DNA of 64,000 nt, taken from the NCBI RefSeq assembly GCF_003991205.1, contig NZ_RXOZ01000033.1:1-64000 (forward strand), read 5' to 3'. Source of the DNA: Georgenia sp. SYP-B2076 (lineage in GTDB: Bacteria; Actinomycetota; Actinomycetes; Actinomycetales; Actinomycetaceae). Below the pieces are notes generated by a model, which was given only the letters and a program-made list of their open reading frames with translations, searched no databases and was not told the DNA's origin. The translations under genes were made by a program, and so were the position numbers. This document shows, piece after piece, positions 41,470-51,337 of the stretch; within the stretch, counting starts at the first letter, position 1, and each line of letters begins with the position of its first letter.

Positions 41470-44400
41470 ATGGATTCCCCGGCCGTCGCGCCCCGCCGCA
41501 CGTCGTTGCGGCTGAGCCTGCCCGTCCCGGCCGACCCAGCTCCCGTCCTCGACGCAGACCAGGCGAGCGCCGTGGCGTGGCCCGTCCGATCGGGGCATCT
41601 GCTGGTCGTCGGGGCGCCGGGCACGGGCAAGACCACGACGGCGATCGAGTCCTTCCTCGCGCGTGCCGCCGCGGCGCCGCAGATGCCCGTGGTCCGGGAC
41701 GTGGCGGGGGAGCAGGGCGCCCTGATGCTCGTGCCGACGCGCCGCGGTGCCGCCCGCGTGCGTGACGTCGTCGCCGCCCGTATGGGCGCCACGACCACCC
41801 AGGTCATGGTGCGCACGCCCGCGTCGTTCGCGTACTCGGTGCTGCGGCTGCGGGCGGCGCTGCTGCAGGAGCCGCCGCCGACGCTGATCACCGGCCCGGA
41901 GCAGGACCAGACGCTCGCCGAGCTGCTGGCCGGCCACCGGGCGGGGCTCGGCGCCCCCGTGCGCTGGCCCGCGAGCATCGGCCCCGAGGCGCTGGCGCTG
42001 GGCGCCTTCCGCGACGAGCTGCGCGACCTGTTCATGCGCGCCGCCGAGCTCGGCCTGGGCCCCGCTGACCTCGCGGACCGCGGGGAGCGGTTCGGCCGCG
42101 GCGAGTGGGTCGCCGCCGCCGCGTTGCTGCAGGAGTACCAGGAGATCACCGCCCTGGGTGAGATGACCCCGGACCGCGGCGCCCGGCTCGACTCCTCGCG
42201 CATCGTGGACGAGGCCACGGCCGCTCTGCGCGCCTGGGAGCGGGAGGTCCCCGGCCACCCGCGACCCCGCTGGTCGGTCGTCGTCGTGGACGACCACCAG
42301 GACTCCACCCTCGCCACCGCCCGGCTCCTGCAGGTCCTGGCCGAGGACGGCGCCCAGCTGTTGCTGCACGGCGATCCCGACGTCGGCGTCCAGGGCTTCC
42401 GCGGCGGTACGCCCGCCCTGGTCGGGCTCGCCGAGACGAGGGACCAGCTCGGTGGCTTCGGCGCGACCCGTATCGAGCTGCGCACGGTGCACCGCGGCGA
42501 CGGCGTGCTGCGCCGGGCCTCGGCCACCGTCACCCGCATGATCACCACCGCGGGCACCGCCGCCCACCGCAAGGCCGCGGCCGCCGCGCCGAGCCGGCCG
42601 GCCGCGACCGGGGCGCCGCGCGGCGTCGAGGTGGCCATGCTGCGCTCGCGCGCGCAGGAGGCGGCGTTCGTCGCGCGGTGCCTGCGGGAGGAGCGCCTCC
42701 ACCACCGCACGCCCTGGTCCGAGATGGCGGTGATCGTGCGCTCGTCGGGTGACCTGACCGGCTTCCAGCGCATGCTGCGGAGCTGGGGCGTGCCCTCCGG
42801 CGGGAGCGCCGCACCCGGCGTGCTGCGGGAGGAGCCGGCCGTGCGTCCCCTCCTGCTCGCCCTGCGCGCCGCGCTGGCGCGGTCCGTGAGCGGCGAGCAG
42901 GTCGTCGAGCTGCTCACCTCGCCCGTCGGGGCGCTGGACGCCGTCTCGCTCCGGGCGCTGCGGCGCACCCTGCGCGGGCGCGAGCGCGCCCAGGACGGCG
43001 GCCGCGGCATCGACGAGCTCCTCGTCGAGGCCGTCGCCGGCACGGACCACGCCGAGGCCCTGCCCTCGCAGGTGCGCCGCGGGCCGTTGCGTGTCGCCAG
43101 GGTGCTCGCGGCCGCCCGCGACGCCCTCGACAGGCCGGGCGCCACGGCCGAGACCGTGCTGTGGGCGCTGTGGGACGCGAGCGGACTGGCCGACCCCTGG
43201 CGCGAGCGCGCACTGGCCGGCGGCGCGGGATCCGAGCGTGCGGACGCCGACCTCGACGCCGTCATGGCGCTCTTCCGCGCGGCCGAGCAGTACACCGACC
43301 GCACCGTCGGCGGCGGCCCCGCGGGGTTCCTCGACCACCTCAGCTCGCAGGACCTCCCGGCGGACTCGCTCGCCGCCCAGGGGGTGCGCGCCGAGACCGT
43401 GCAGGTGCTGACCCCGGCGGCCGCCGCGGGGGAGGAGTGGCAGGTGGTGGTGGTCGCGGGCCTGCAGGAGGACGTCTGGCCGGACCTGCGGCTGCGCGAT
43501 TCCCTCCTGGGCGCCGGCGCCCTGGCCGACGTCGAGGCCGGCCGCTCCCCGGACGGGCGCCGCGCCTACGGCCCCGCCCGCCGCGAGGTCCTCGACGACG
43601 AGCTGCGCATGCTCGCCGTGGCGGTCTCCCGCCCCACCCGCAGGCTCCTGGTCACCGCCGTCCTCGACGAGGACCAGCGCCCGTCCTCCTTCTTCGACCT
43701 GCTCGCCCCCGACGGCGAGCCCGAGGACCTGCTGCGGACCGCCCCGCCGGCCCTGGACCTGCGCGGGCTCGTCGCGGAGCTGCGGTGCGCCGTCGAGGCG
43801 GACCCGGCCGCCCAGCCCCACGGCGGCGCCCGCCGCGAGGTGGCGGCCGCGCTGCTGGCGCACCTGGCCGACCAGGGGGTGCCGGGCGCCGACCCCGCCG
43901 GCTGGGCGGGGCTCGCCCCCGTGACCAGCGACGTGCCGCTGCGCCCGGCGGACGCGCCCGTCCCGGTGAGCCCGTCCAGCGTGGAGCAGGCCACGGCATG
44001 CTCGCTGCGCTGGGCGCTCGAGCAGGCGGGCGGCCGCGGCGAGCGGAGCATGGACCAGTCCGTCGGCTCCCTCGTGCACGAGATCGCGGCCGAGCACCCG
44101 CACGGCAGCGCCGAGCAGATGCGCGCCGCGCTCGAGGCCCGGTGGCCCGAGCTCGGCCTGGGTGACGGCTGGGTCGGTCGGCGCCAGCGCCAGCTGGCCG
44201 AGGGGATGGTCGACCGCCTCGCCGCCTACGTCGCGGCCGTGCCCGGCGAGGTCGACGTCGAGAGGGAGTTCACCGCCGACGTCGGGCGCGCCCACCTGAC
44301 CGGGCGGATGGACCGGGTCGAGCACCTCGGGGACGGGCGGGTCCGCGTGGTCGACCTCAAGACCTCGGCGAACCCGGTCAGCGCCGCCAAGGCCGAGGAA

Positions 44401-44691
44401 CACGCCCAGCTCGGCGCGTACCAGGTGGCCGTGGACAACGGCGCCTTCGGGGAGGCCACCTCCGCCGGCGCGCGGCTGGTCTACCTCGGCACCGGCAAGG
44501 GCGCGGCGCTGCGGCCCCAGCCCGCGCTCACCGAGGCCGAGGACCCGCAGTGGGCGGCGCGCCTGGTCACCGAGGCCGCCGAGGCCATGTCGGGCGCCAC
44601 GTTCGTCGCCCGCCTCAACGACCAGTGCAACCACTGCCCGGTGCGCACCTCCTGCCCACTGCAGGACACCGGAGAACGGGTGACCCGATGA
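41470..44691 (+). CDS. adnA: AdnA subunit of the AdnAB helicase-nuclease (Fe-S containing)
   Basis: 1073 aa UvrD-like helicase fused to a RecB-family nuclease; with AdnB it resects double-strand DNA breaks in actinobacteria. Walker A VVGAPGTGKTTT (residues about 47-57); helicase Walker B region VVVVDDHQDSTLATARLL, with DDHQD instead of DExQD, consistent with a degenerate motor. Nuclease motif VRVVDLKTS with Asp962 and Lys964. Four cysteines, Cys844 (ATACSLRW) and Cys1053, Cys1056, Cys1062 (CNHCPVRTSC), form an AddB/AdnA-type [4Fe-4S] site. Overlaps adnB by 4 bp. Confidence 0.94.
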   Translation: MDSPAVAPRRTSLRLSLPVPADPAPVLDADQASAVAWPVRSGHLLVVGAPGTGKTTTAIESFLARAAAAPQMPVVRDVAGEQGALMLVPTRRGAARVRDVVAARMGATTTQVMVRTPASFAYSVLRLRAALLQEPPPTLITGPEQDQTLAELLAGHRAGLGAPVRWPASIGPEALALGAFRDELRDLFMRAAELGLGPADLADRGERFGRGEWVAAAALLQEYQEITALGEMTPDRGARLDSSRIVDEATAALRAWEREVPGHPRPRWSVVVVDDHQDSTLATARLLQVLAEDGAQLLLHGDPDVGVQGFRGGTPALVGLAETRDQLGGFGATRIELRTVHRGDGVLRRASATVTRMITTAGTAAHRKAAAAAPSRPAATGAPRGVEVAMLRSRAQEAAFVARCLREERLHHRTPWSEMAVIVRSSGDLTGFQRMLRSWGVPSGGSAAPGVLREEPAVRPLLLALRAALARSVSGEQVVELLTSPVGALDAVSLRALRRTLRGRERAQDGGRGIDELLVEAVAGTDHAEALPSQVRRGPLRVARVLAAARDALDRPGATAETVLWALWDASGLADPWRERALAGGAGSERADADLDAVMALFRAAEQYTDRTVGGGPAGFLDHLSSQDLPADSLAAQGVRAETVQVLTPAAAAGEEWQVVVVAGLQEDVWPDLRLRDSLLGAGALADVEAGRSPDGRRAYGPARREVLDDELRMLAVAVSRPTRRLLVTAVLDEDQRPSSFFDLLAPDGEPEDLLRTAPPALDLRGLVAELRCAVEADPAAQPHGGARREVAAALLAHLADQGVPGADPAGWAGLAPVTSDVPLRPADAPVPVSPSSVEQATACSLRWALEQAGGRGERSMDQSVGSLVHEIAAEHPHGSAEQMRAALEARWPELGLGDGWVGRRQRQLAEGMVDRLAAYVAAVPGEVDVEREFTADVGRAHLTGRMDRVEHLGDGRVRVVDLKTSANPVSAAKAEEHAQLGAYQVAVDNGAFGEATSAGARLVYLGTGKGAALRPQPALTEAEDPQWAARLVTEAAEAMSGATFVARLNDQCNHCPVRTSCPLQDTGERVTR

Positions 44692-47600
44692 GCCAGAGCA
44701 CGCAGACCCTGCCCGACGAGCGGGTGCGCTACAGCGCCGCCGACATCTCCGAGGCGCTCGGCCTGTACACCCCGACCGACGAGCAGCGGGCGATGATCGA
44801 GGCGCCGCTCGAGCCGTTGCTCGTGGTGGCGGGCGCCGGCTCCGGCAAGACGGAGACCATGTCCGCCCGCGTCGTCTACCTCGTGGCCAACGGCCTGGTC
44901 GACGCCGAGCAGGTGCTCGGCCTGACGTTCACCCGCAAGGCCGCGGCCGAGCTGGCCCAGCGGGTGCGCCTGCGCCTGCGGGCCCTGCGCGCCGCCGGTC
45001 TCGTGGGCGCCGCGGGGCCCGACCCAGCCGTCGGGGCGCCCGCGGCCGGCGCGCCTGCCGACGCGGCGCGCGGCCTGGACGTGGACCGCCCGCACATCGC
45101 CACCTACAACTCCTTCGCCGGCAACATCGCCCGCGACCACGCGCTGCGGGTCGGGGCCGACCCGGACGCCCGCCTCATCACGGAGGCCGCCGCCTGGCAG
45201 CTCGCCGACGACCTCGTGCAGGGCTGGTCGGAGGACCTCGGGACGGACCGGTCGCCGGGGACGGTGACCAACGCGGTGCTCGCCCTGGCGGGCTCCCTCG
45301 GCGAGCACCTCCTCGCGCCGGGCGAGGCCCGGGAGCTCCTCGCGGACCTGCTGCGCGACCTGCTCGAGAAGGAGCCGGAGGGCCGCACCAAGAAGCCGAT
45401 GGCCGAGGTGGCCAGGGTCGCCCGCAGCGTCCAGGAACGCATCGCCCTGATGGACCTCGTCACCGCCTACGCCGGGCGCAAGCGCGAGCACGGGCTCATG
45501 GACTTCTCCGACCAGGTGGCCCTGGCCGCGCGGATCGCCACCGACGTGCCGGACGTGGGCCAGCAGCTGCGCGAGCAGTACCGCGTCGTCCTCCTCGACG
45601 AGTACCAGGACACGTCCGTCGCCCAGCTGCGCCTGCTCTCCGCCCTGTTCGGCGACGGGCACCCCGTCACCGCGGTCGGCGACCCCAACCAGGCCATCTA
45701 CGGCTGGCGCGGCGCGTCCGCCGCGGCGCTGGCGACGTTCCCGGGGACGTTCCCGACCGCCGCCGGTCAGCCCGCACGGACCCTCGCCCTGAGCACGTCG
45801 TGGCGCAACGACCAGGCGATCCTCGACGCCGCCAACACCGTCTCGACACCGCTGCGGGCCGGCCGGTCGGAGGGGCCGACGGTCGAGGTCCCGGTGCTCC
45901 TGCCCCGCCCGGGTGCCGGGCCCGGGCGGGTGCTCGGCGGCTACGCCCTGAGCCAGGCCGACGAGGCCCGGCAGGTCGCCGCGTTCTTCGCGAGCAGCTG
46001 GGACCCCCGGTCCAAGCAGACCGCCGCGGTCCTGTGCCGCAAGCGGTCCCAGTTCGCGGAGATGGTCGCCGCCCTGCGCGAAGCCGGCGTGCCGGCGCGC
46101 GTGCTCGGGCTCGGCGGCCTGCTCGCCACGCCGGAGGTCGTGGACCTGCGCGCGACGCTGCAGGCCGCCCACGACGCCGGCCGCGGGGACGCCCTCATGC
46201 GCCTCCTGACGAACCTGCGCCTCGGCGCCGCCGATCTGCACGCCCTGCAGGACTGGGCCCGCGAGCTCGCCCGCACCGCCGCGCACGCCCTCACCGAGGA
46301 CCCGGAACGGCGCCTCGACCCGCGTGAGGAGTCCAGCCTCATCGAGGCCGTGGACCACCCGCCGGCCGTCGGCTGGACGAGCCGGCGGGGGCACACGTTC
46401 TCCGCGGCCGCGGCGGACCGCGTCCGGCGGCTGAGCAGCACCCTGCGCCAGCTCCGGTCGCTGTCCTACCTGCCGCTGCCCGAGCTGGTCCTGGCCACCG
46501 AGCAGATGCTGAGCCTCGACATCGAGGTCGCCACCCGCGCCGGCCGCGGCGGCGGTGGCGCCCGGGCCGCGCTCGACGCCTTCGCCGAGGTCGCCGCGAC
46601 CTTCTCGGCCGACGTCGAGGCCCCCACCCTCGGCGCGTTCCTCGCCTGGCTGGACGCCGCCGAGGAACGCGAGCGCGGCCTCGACGCCGCGGAGCCCGCC
46701 GGCGACGAGCCGGACTCCTCGGTGGTCCAGATCCTCACCGTCCACGCTGCCAAGGGCCTGGAGTGGGACGTCGTCGCCGTCCCCGGGATGGTCGAGAGCC
46801 AGTTCCCGGGCTACGACGGCAAGCCCGCCGCCGACGGCTCGGTCAGCGACTCGGGCTGGCTCACGGACGTGCGGGAGCTGCCCTACCCGCTGCGCGGCGA
46901 CGCCGAGTCGCTGCCCGTCCTCGACCTGCTCGACGCCGTCACCCACAAGGACGTCGACGAGGCACGCAAGCAGTTCCGCGCCGACGCCGGCGCGCACAAG
47001 GTGGCTGAGGAGCGCCGGCTCGCCTACGTCGCCCTCACCCGCGCGCGCAGCACCCTGCTGCTGACCGGGTCGTGGTTCCGCACCGGCAAGATGCCGCTGC
47101 CGCCCTCGCGGTTCCTCGCCGAGCCGCTCCGTGCCGGACTGGTCACCGACATGCCCGTCGCCGACCCGCCGGGCACCATCTCGGCCGAGGCTGGCGCCGC
47201 CGCGACGGGCCCGGAGCCGTCCGGGGCCGTGCCGAGGCCCAACACGGCCCCGGCGTGGACACCCCAGCCCGAGGACGGCACGGACAACCCCGCGCTCGAG
47301 CAGGAGGTCACCGCGCTCTGGCCCCAGGACCCCCTCGGCGTGCGGCGGGGCCCGCTCGAGGCGGCGGCCGCGCTGGTGCGCGAGCAGGCTGCGCTCCAGC
47401 GCCGGGAGCCCCTGCTCCTCGCGGCTGCGGGGCCGGACCGGGGCCCGGGCGGGGGCGAGGCGGCCCGGTGGCTCGAGGATGCGCGCCTGCTGCTGGCGGA
47501 GCGGGACACCGAGCGCGAGCGGGAGCAGGAGGTCCCGCTCGCCGGACACCTGTCCGCCTCGGCCGTGGTGAACCTGGTGGCCGACCCGCACGCGTTCGCC

Positions 47601-48161
47601 CGCAACCGGCGCCGGCCCGTCCCGACGGAGCCGACCGTGGTCTCGCGTCGCGGCACCCGCTTCCACGCGTGGGTGGAGCACTTCTACGGCCAGGGCGCCC
47701 TGCTCGACATCGAGGACGTCGCCGGCAGCGGCGAGGACCTCGGCGACGTCCCGGACCTGACCGACGCCGACCTCGTCGCGTTCCAGCGCACGTTCAGCGC
47801 CTCGGCCTGGGCGCAGCGGGTGCCGGTCGCCGTCGAGGTCGACCTGGAGACGCCGGTGGCCGGCACGATCGTGCGGTGCCGCATCGACGCCGTGTTCGAC
47901 GGTCCCGGCGGGGTCGAGGTGGTCGACTGGAAGACGGGCCGGCCGCCGCGCAGCCCCGAGGAGCTGGCCGAGCGGGAGATGCAGCTGGCGCTCTACCGGC
48001 TGGCGTGGTCCCGGGCGACGGGCACACCCCTGGACGAGGTGGGGGCCGCGTTCTACTACGTCTCGCACGACGTGACCGTGCGCGCCGGCGCCCTGAGCGA
48101 GGAGGAGATCGCCGCGCGCATGGCGGGCGCGATCGAGGCGGGGCAGGCGCCGCGTCCGTAG
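44688..48161 (+). CDS. adnB: AdnB subunit of the AdnAB helicase-nuclease
   Basis: 1157 aa, the main motor and second nuclease of AdnAB. SF1A motifs are all canonical: Walker A VAGAGSGKTETM (GAGSGKT at 49-55), Ia TFTRKAAAELAQR, II LLDEYQDTS (Asp304-Glu305), III GDPNQAIYGWRGAS, IV region LSTSWRND, V TVHAAKGLEWD, VI YVALTRARSTLLLTG. The C-terminal nuclease has VEVVDWKTGRPP with Asp1080 and Lys1082 and QLALYRLAW. An Ala/Pro-rich insert lies at about 100-125. The ATG overlaps adnA's stop. Length and order match mycobacterial Rv3202c-Rv3201c. Confidence 0.95.
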   Translation: MSQSTQTLPDERVRYSAADISEALGLYTPTDEQRAMIEAPLEPLLVVAGAGSGKTETMSARVVYLVANGLVDAEQVLGLTFTRKAAAELAQRVRLRLRALRAAGLVGAAGPDPAVGAPAAGAPADAARGLDVDRPHIATYNSFAGNIARDHALRVGADPDARLITEAAAWQLADDLVQGWSEDLGTDRSPGTVTNAVLALAGSLGEHLLAPGEARELLADLLRDLLEKEPEGRTKKPMAEVARVARSVQERIALMDLVTAYAGRKREHGLMDFSDQVALAARIATDVPDVGQQLREQYRVVLLDEYQDTSVAQLRLLSALFGDGHPVTAVGDPNQAIYGWRGASAAALATFPGTFPTAAGQPARTLALSTSWRNDQAILDAANTVSTPLRAGRSEGPTVEVPVLLPRPGAGPGRVLGGYALSQADEARQVAAFFASSWDPRSKQTAAVLCRKRSQFAEMVAALREAGVPARVLGLGGLLATPEVVDLRATLQAAHDAGRGDALMRLLTNLRLGAADLHALQDWARELARTAAHALTEDPERRLDPREESSLIEAVDHPPAVGWTSRRGHTFSAAAADRVRRLSSTLRQLRSLSYLPLPELVLATEQMLSLDIEVATRAGRGGGGARAALDAFAEVAATFSADVEAPTLGAFLAWLDAAEERERGLDAAEPAGDEPDSSVVQILTVHAAKGLEWDVVAVPGMVESQFPGYDGKPAADGSVSDSGWLTDVRELPYPLRGDAESLPVLDLLDAVTHKDVDEARKQFRADAGAHKVAEERRLAYVALTRARSTLLLTGSWFRTGKMPLPPSRFLAEPLRAGLVTDMPVADPPGTISAEAGAAATGPEPSGAVPRPNTAPAWTPQPEDGTDNPALEQEVTALWPQDPLGVRRGPLEAAAALVREQAALQRREPLLLAAAGPDRGPGGGEAARWLEDARLLLAERDTEREREQEVPLAGHLSASAVVNLVADPHAFARNRRRPVPTEPTVVSRRGTRFHAWVEHFYGQGALLDIEDVAGSGEDLGDVPDLTDADLVAFQRTFSASAWAQRVPVAVEVDLETPVAGTIVRCRIDAVFDGPGGVEVVDWKTGRPPRSPEELAEREMQLALYRLAWSRATGTPLDEVGAAFYYVSHDVTVRAGALSEEEIAARMAGAIEAGQAPRP

Positions 48162-48176
48162 CCGTGCCGGCGTGGA

Positions 48177-49622
48177 TCAGCGGCGCGTGTCGCCGGCGGC
48201 CTCCGAGGGGGTGCCGCCCGCCTGGCCCTCGTCGTCCTCGACCAGGAAGTCGGGCAGGTTGCCGCCGAGCTGGAGCTCTTCCGTGGCCGCCGACTCCGCG
48301 GTCCGGGGGGCGTCGGTGGGCTGCGCGTCGGTGGGCGGTGCGTCGGGCGCCGAGGCGCCCGCCCGCCCGGGGGCCGTCGCCTCGGTGCCCGTGGCAGCCG
48401 CGTCCGAGGGCGCGGCGTCCGAGCCGCCGTCCGCCGCCAGCGCCTCCGCGAGGTCCCCGCCGAGCTGGAGCTCCTCGGTCACCGCCGCGGGGTCGGTGGA
48501 CACACCGCCGGCCACCTCGGCGTCCTCGTCCTCGTCATCGTCGGGGCCCGTCCAGATCTCGTCCTCGATCTCGATCTGCACGGCGCCGCTGTCGTCCCAG
48601 AACGCGGTGGCCTCCAGCGGGGCCTCGATCCCGTCGGCCTCCTCGGGGATCACCCAGTCCTGGCGGTCGTCGCGGACCACCACGGGCTCGCGCGCGCCGA
48701 TCGGGGGCGCGTCCTCGACGTCCTCGGCGAGGGTGCGGAGCATGATCGCGGCGTCGTCGACGATCTCCTGCTCGCCCGTGCGCACGCCGTGGAGCAGCCA
48801 GCGGGCGAGGGCGAGCTCGGAGACGAGCAGCGCGCGGTCGAGCAGGGACGTGTCGCCGCCCTCGGTGCGGGCGAGCGAGTACGCCTCCTCGATCGCGTCG
48901 AGCGCGTCCTCGGGGGCCGCGGCAAGGAGCCAGGCGAGGTCCTCGGCGGGGTCGCCGACGTGGGCGTCAGCCAGGCTGAGCATGGCCGTGACCCGTCCGC
49001 CGTTGACGAGCACGTGCTCGGGCGTGAGGTCGCCGTGCACGGGCGTGGCCCGGAAACGCCACAGGCCCACGTCTTCGAGGGCGTGCTCCCAGCGGTTGAG
49101 CAGCACCGAGGGCACGTGCCCCGTCCGGGCGGCCTCGTCGACCTCGGCGAGGCAGCGCTTGCGATACGACTCGGCGTCGTAGACCGGCAGGCCGGAGTCG
49201 GCGATCACGGCGGCGTCCAGCTCGTGGAAGGCGGCGATCGCGCGGCCGAGCTCCGCGGCGAGCCCCGGGCCGGCGGCGAGCCGGTCCAGGTTGAGGGGGC
49301 GCCCGACCAGCTCGCGGTAGACCATGGCGCGGCCGCCCTCGGGCAGGGTGGCGAACCCGGCGGGACGCGGGACGTCGAAGGGCAGCTCGCCGGCGTCGAT
49401 GACGGCGGCGAGGTTGGCCAGCAGCGCGACCTCGCCCTCCAGCGCCGCCCCGGCGGCGGGGTGCAGCGGGGCGCGGATCACCCAGTGGCGGCCCCCGGCG
49501 TCGAGCAGGCCGGTGGTCTGGAAGTCGGTCGTCGCGCGTTGGGGCGGCCGCGTGGCCACCACGTCGAGGCCGGGCACGGCCGTGGTGGCGAGGGCGGCGA
49601 GGGCGAGAGCTGAGCGGACCAC
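48177..49622 (-). CDS. APH-family phosphotransferase with acidic C-terminal tail
   Basis: 481 aa. Residues about 1-300 form an aminoglycoside/macrolide phosphotransferase-like kinase fold: FQTTGLLDAGGRHWVIRAP (nucleotide loop), VYRELVGRPLN, TPVHGDLTPEHVLVNGG (catalytic loop with Asp) and SLADAHVGDPAEDLAWLLA, where the usual metal-binding IDW/IDF Asp appears as SLADAH. Residues 300-481 are acidic and disordered and contain two copies of a TEELQLGG(D/N)L motif. Convergent with adnB (15-bp gap). GTG 49622 is leaderless behind TACGGT. Substrate unknown; resistance is not implied. Confidence 0.82.
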   Translation of the reverse strand: MVRSALALAALATTAVPGLDVVATRPPQRATTDFQTTGLLDAGGRHWVIRAPLHPAAGAALEGEVALLANLAAVIDAGELPFDVPRPAGFATLPEGGRAMVYRELVGRPLNLDRLAAGPGLAAELGRAIAAFHELDAAVIADSGLPVYDAESYRKRCLAEVDEAARTGHVPSVLLNRWEHALEDVGLWRFRATPVHGDLTPEHVLVNGGRVTAMLSLADAHVGDPAEDLAWLLAAAPEDALDAIEEAYSLARTEGGDTSLLDRALLVSELALARWLLHGVRTGEQEIVDDAAIMLRTLAEDVEDAPPIGAREPVVVRDDRQDWVIPEEADGIEAPLEATAFWDDSGAVQIEIEDEIWTGPDDDEDEDAEVAGGVSTDPAAVTEELQLGGDLAEALAADGGSDAAPSDAAATGTEATAPGRAGASAPDAPPTDAQPTDAPRTAESAATEELQLGGNLPDFLVEDDEGQAGGTPSEAAGDTRR

Positions 49623-49628
49623 ATCGCA

Positions 49629-49634
49629 ACCGTA
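49629..49634 (-). promoter_or_regulatory. -10 element (TACGGT), leaderless start of the phosphotransferase
   Basis: On the minus strand TACGGT ends six bases before GTG 49622. Confidence 0.45.
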
Positions 49635-49826
49635 GGCGGCGCGGCCCCGCCGTGTCGGCTGCACGCGCCGTCCAATGTGCGCTCCGCCACGCGGGGCCCC
49701 CTCGAGCGAGGCTGCGGTGATCCCTGCGCGCCCCGCTCGCCGGTGGGCGCACGCGTCGCGCGGCCCGGGCGCCGCGCGCCTGCGCCGGTCGGACCTCTCG
49801 CGGAGCGCGCCGTCACCGGCACGCTT

Positions 49827-49846
49827 GGCCGGGCCCGGGCCCGGCC
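49827..49846. terminator. Palindrome downstream of the STM3941-like gene
   Basis: Perfect 20-base palindrome GGCCGGGCCC/GGGCCCGGCC, about 17 bases past the stop of the minus-strand gene ending at 49863. The 180 bp between it and the phosphotransferase promoter contain only GC-rich sequence with no gene I can support. Confidence 0.6.
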
Positions 49847-49862
49847 GCGTCCGGGGCCTTTC

Positions 49863-50498
49863 TTAGGGCCGGGGCGGGCGCATCTCCGGCGGCATGAACC
49901 GGGTGTCGTCGCCCGGCGAGGTGGGGTCGTCGTCGGTGTCGTCGTCCCCGTCGGAGAGCACGATCTCGGCGTCCGGCTCGTTCATCACGGCCCGGTAGTG
50001 CACTCCGGTGAGCCAGGCCCCGAGGTGTGCCTTGTCGGCGCGGAGCTGGACGGGCAGCGTCACCGTGGGGCCGCCGGTGATGCCGTCGTTGGCGGGGGCC
50101 AGCGCGCGCTGCACGGCGCCGTACTGCGCCTTGACCTGCGGCGCCCCGTCCGGCGTCATGCGCAGCAGGATCATCGTCTGCCGCTGGAGGGCCCCGATCT
50201 CCACGGCCGCCACCTGCTGCCACGGCACGGCCAGGCCCGAGGTGAAGCGCACCTCCGTCGCGGTCACGACGACGTCCCGCGGCTTGACCAGCTGGACGAT
50301 CATGACGGGGATCCCGATGACGCCGAAGAATCCCACGGCGAGCACGGCCACGAACAGGGACTCCCGGGCCAGCGCAACCCCGACGGCGGTGAACGCCAGG
50401 CACCCGAGCAGCGCGAGCACGTTGTGCCTGCGGCTGGTGCTCAGCCGCACCTGCCCCGTGGTGCGGAGCTCGGACTCCCAGATCTCAATATCGGACAT
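49863..50498 (-). CDS. STM3941-like membrane protein with PH-like domain
   Basis: 211 aa. Two adjacent hydrophobic helices (NVLALLGCLAFTAVGVALA at about 26-44 and LFVAVLAVGFFGVIGIPVMI at about 48-68) are followed by a PH-like/STM3941-type domain (RDVVVTATEVRFTSGLAVPW, VAAVEIGALQRQTMILLRM) and an acidic tail rich in D and T. GGAGG eight bases before ATG 50498. Function unknown. Head of a short minus-strand set with the 215-aa membrane protein upstream but separated by 50 bp. Confidence 0.7.
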   Translation of the reverse strand: MSDIEIWESELRTTGQVRLSTSRRHNVLALLGCLAFTAVGVALARESLFVAVLAVGFFGVIGIPVMIVQLVKPRDVVVTATEVRFTSGLAVPWQQVAAVEIGALQRQTMILLRMTPDGAPQVKAQYGAVQRALAPANDGITGGPTVTLPVQLRADKAHLGAWLTGVHYRAVMNEPDAEIVLSDGDDDTDDDPTSPGDDTRFMPPEMRPPRP

Positions 50499-50548
50499 GT
50501 TGCCTCCGTCGGGTTCGGGGGAGACGGTATCGCCTCCCGCCGGCCCTC

Positions 50549-51196
50549 CTACGACGCGGCCGGGACCCCACCCAGCACGATGCGCCCCGCGACTAGCCAG
50601 TACGTCGTCATGCCGAGGGCCAGTAGCACCAGCGTGAGGGCCCGCCGACGACTCGCCTGCCGCAGGCCGATGAGGGCGACGGACCACAGGCCGAGCCAGG
50701 CGAGCAGGCCGAGGACGCCGGCGCCGATGGCGTCCATGACGGCGTCGGCCATGACCATCGACCCCAGGTACCCGGCGGCCTGCTCGCGGTCGAGACCGGC
50801 GTCGTGCTGGCCGGGCATCATGAGGAAGGCGGGCAGCGCGAGCACGGCGGCCGGCACCCACCGGCCGACCAGCACCCACCTGTCTCTGGCGCTTCCGAGG
50901 CCCTCGGTCTGCCTCGCGAGCGCCGCCCCTGGGCGCGTGTCCCGGAAGAGCCGCCAGGTCACGTAGGCCGGCGGAACGGCGTACGCCGCCATCACGAGAA
51001 CGGCGACCGTCCGTGGGTTGCCGTCGGCGGCGGCGGCGACGGCGGCGAAGAAGGCCGCGTGCACGCCCCTGGTGACCAGTCCGATCGCGAACAGCCCCGC
51101 CGCCAGGAGCGCCAGCACCCGGAGCAGGTTCCACGCCCAGCCCCAGGGGCCGCCGGGCTTTCTTACGGGCACCCTCGTGCCGGACGACTGCCGCAC
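50549..51196 (-). CDS. Hypothetical polytopic membrane protein
   Basis: 215 aa with about five hydrophobic segments (LLRVLALLAAGLFAIGLV, VAVLVMAAYAVPPAYVTW, WVPAAVLALPAFLMMP, AIGAGVLGLLAWLGLWSVAL, ALTLVLLALGMTTYWLVAG) and a basic N-terminus. No motif I recognise. Start GTG 51196 has a weak purine-rich stretch (AGGGATGG) about 14 bases upstream. Probably co-transcribed with the following STM3941-like gene. Confidence 0.65.
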   Translation of the reverse strand: MRQSSGTRVPVRKPGGPWGWAWNLLRVLALLAAGLFAIGLVTRGVHAAFFAAVAAAADGNPRTVAVLVMAAYAVPPAYVTWRLFRDTRPGAALARQTEGLGSARDRWVLVGRWVPAAVLALPAFLMMPGQHDAGLDREQAAGYLGSMVMADAVMDAIGAGVLGLLAWLGLWSVALIGLRQASRRRALTLVLLALGMTTYWLVAGRIVLGGVPAAS

Positions 51197-51337
51197 TCGC
51201 CCACCATCCCTCCGCGGGCAGCGGCCGTGTGCCGCGCCCGAGCCGCGATGCTCTCACGCGGCGGGACGCGCGTGACGCGTGCGCGGCCCACGCTCCGCGC
51301 GGTCGAGCGACGTGGCGCGGAAGTGATGCGGAAGTGA

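Noticed and set aside
48177-49622. Antibiotic-resistance phosphotransferase
   Set aside because: The fold is APH-like but the catalytic metal motif is divergent and the gene lies in a conserved core neighbourhood, so resistance cannot be claimed.
49623-49862. Possible gene or RNA in the GC-rich gap
   Set aside because: Apart from one 20-base palindrome I see no coding potential, start with ribosome binding site or recognisable RNA fold.
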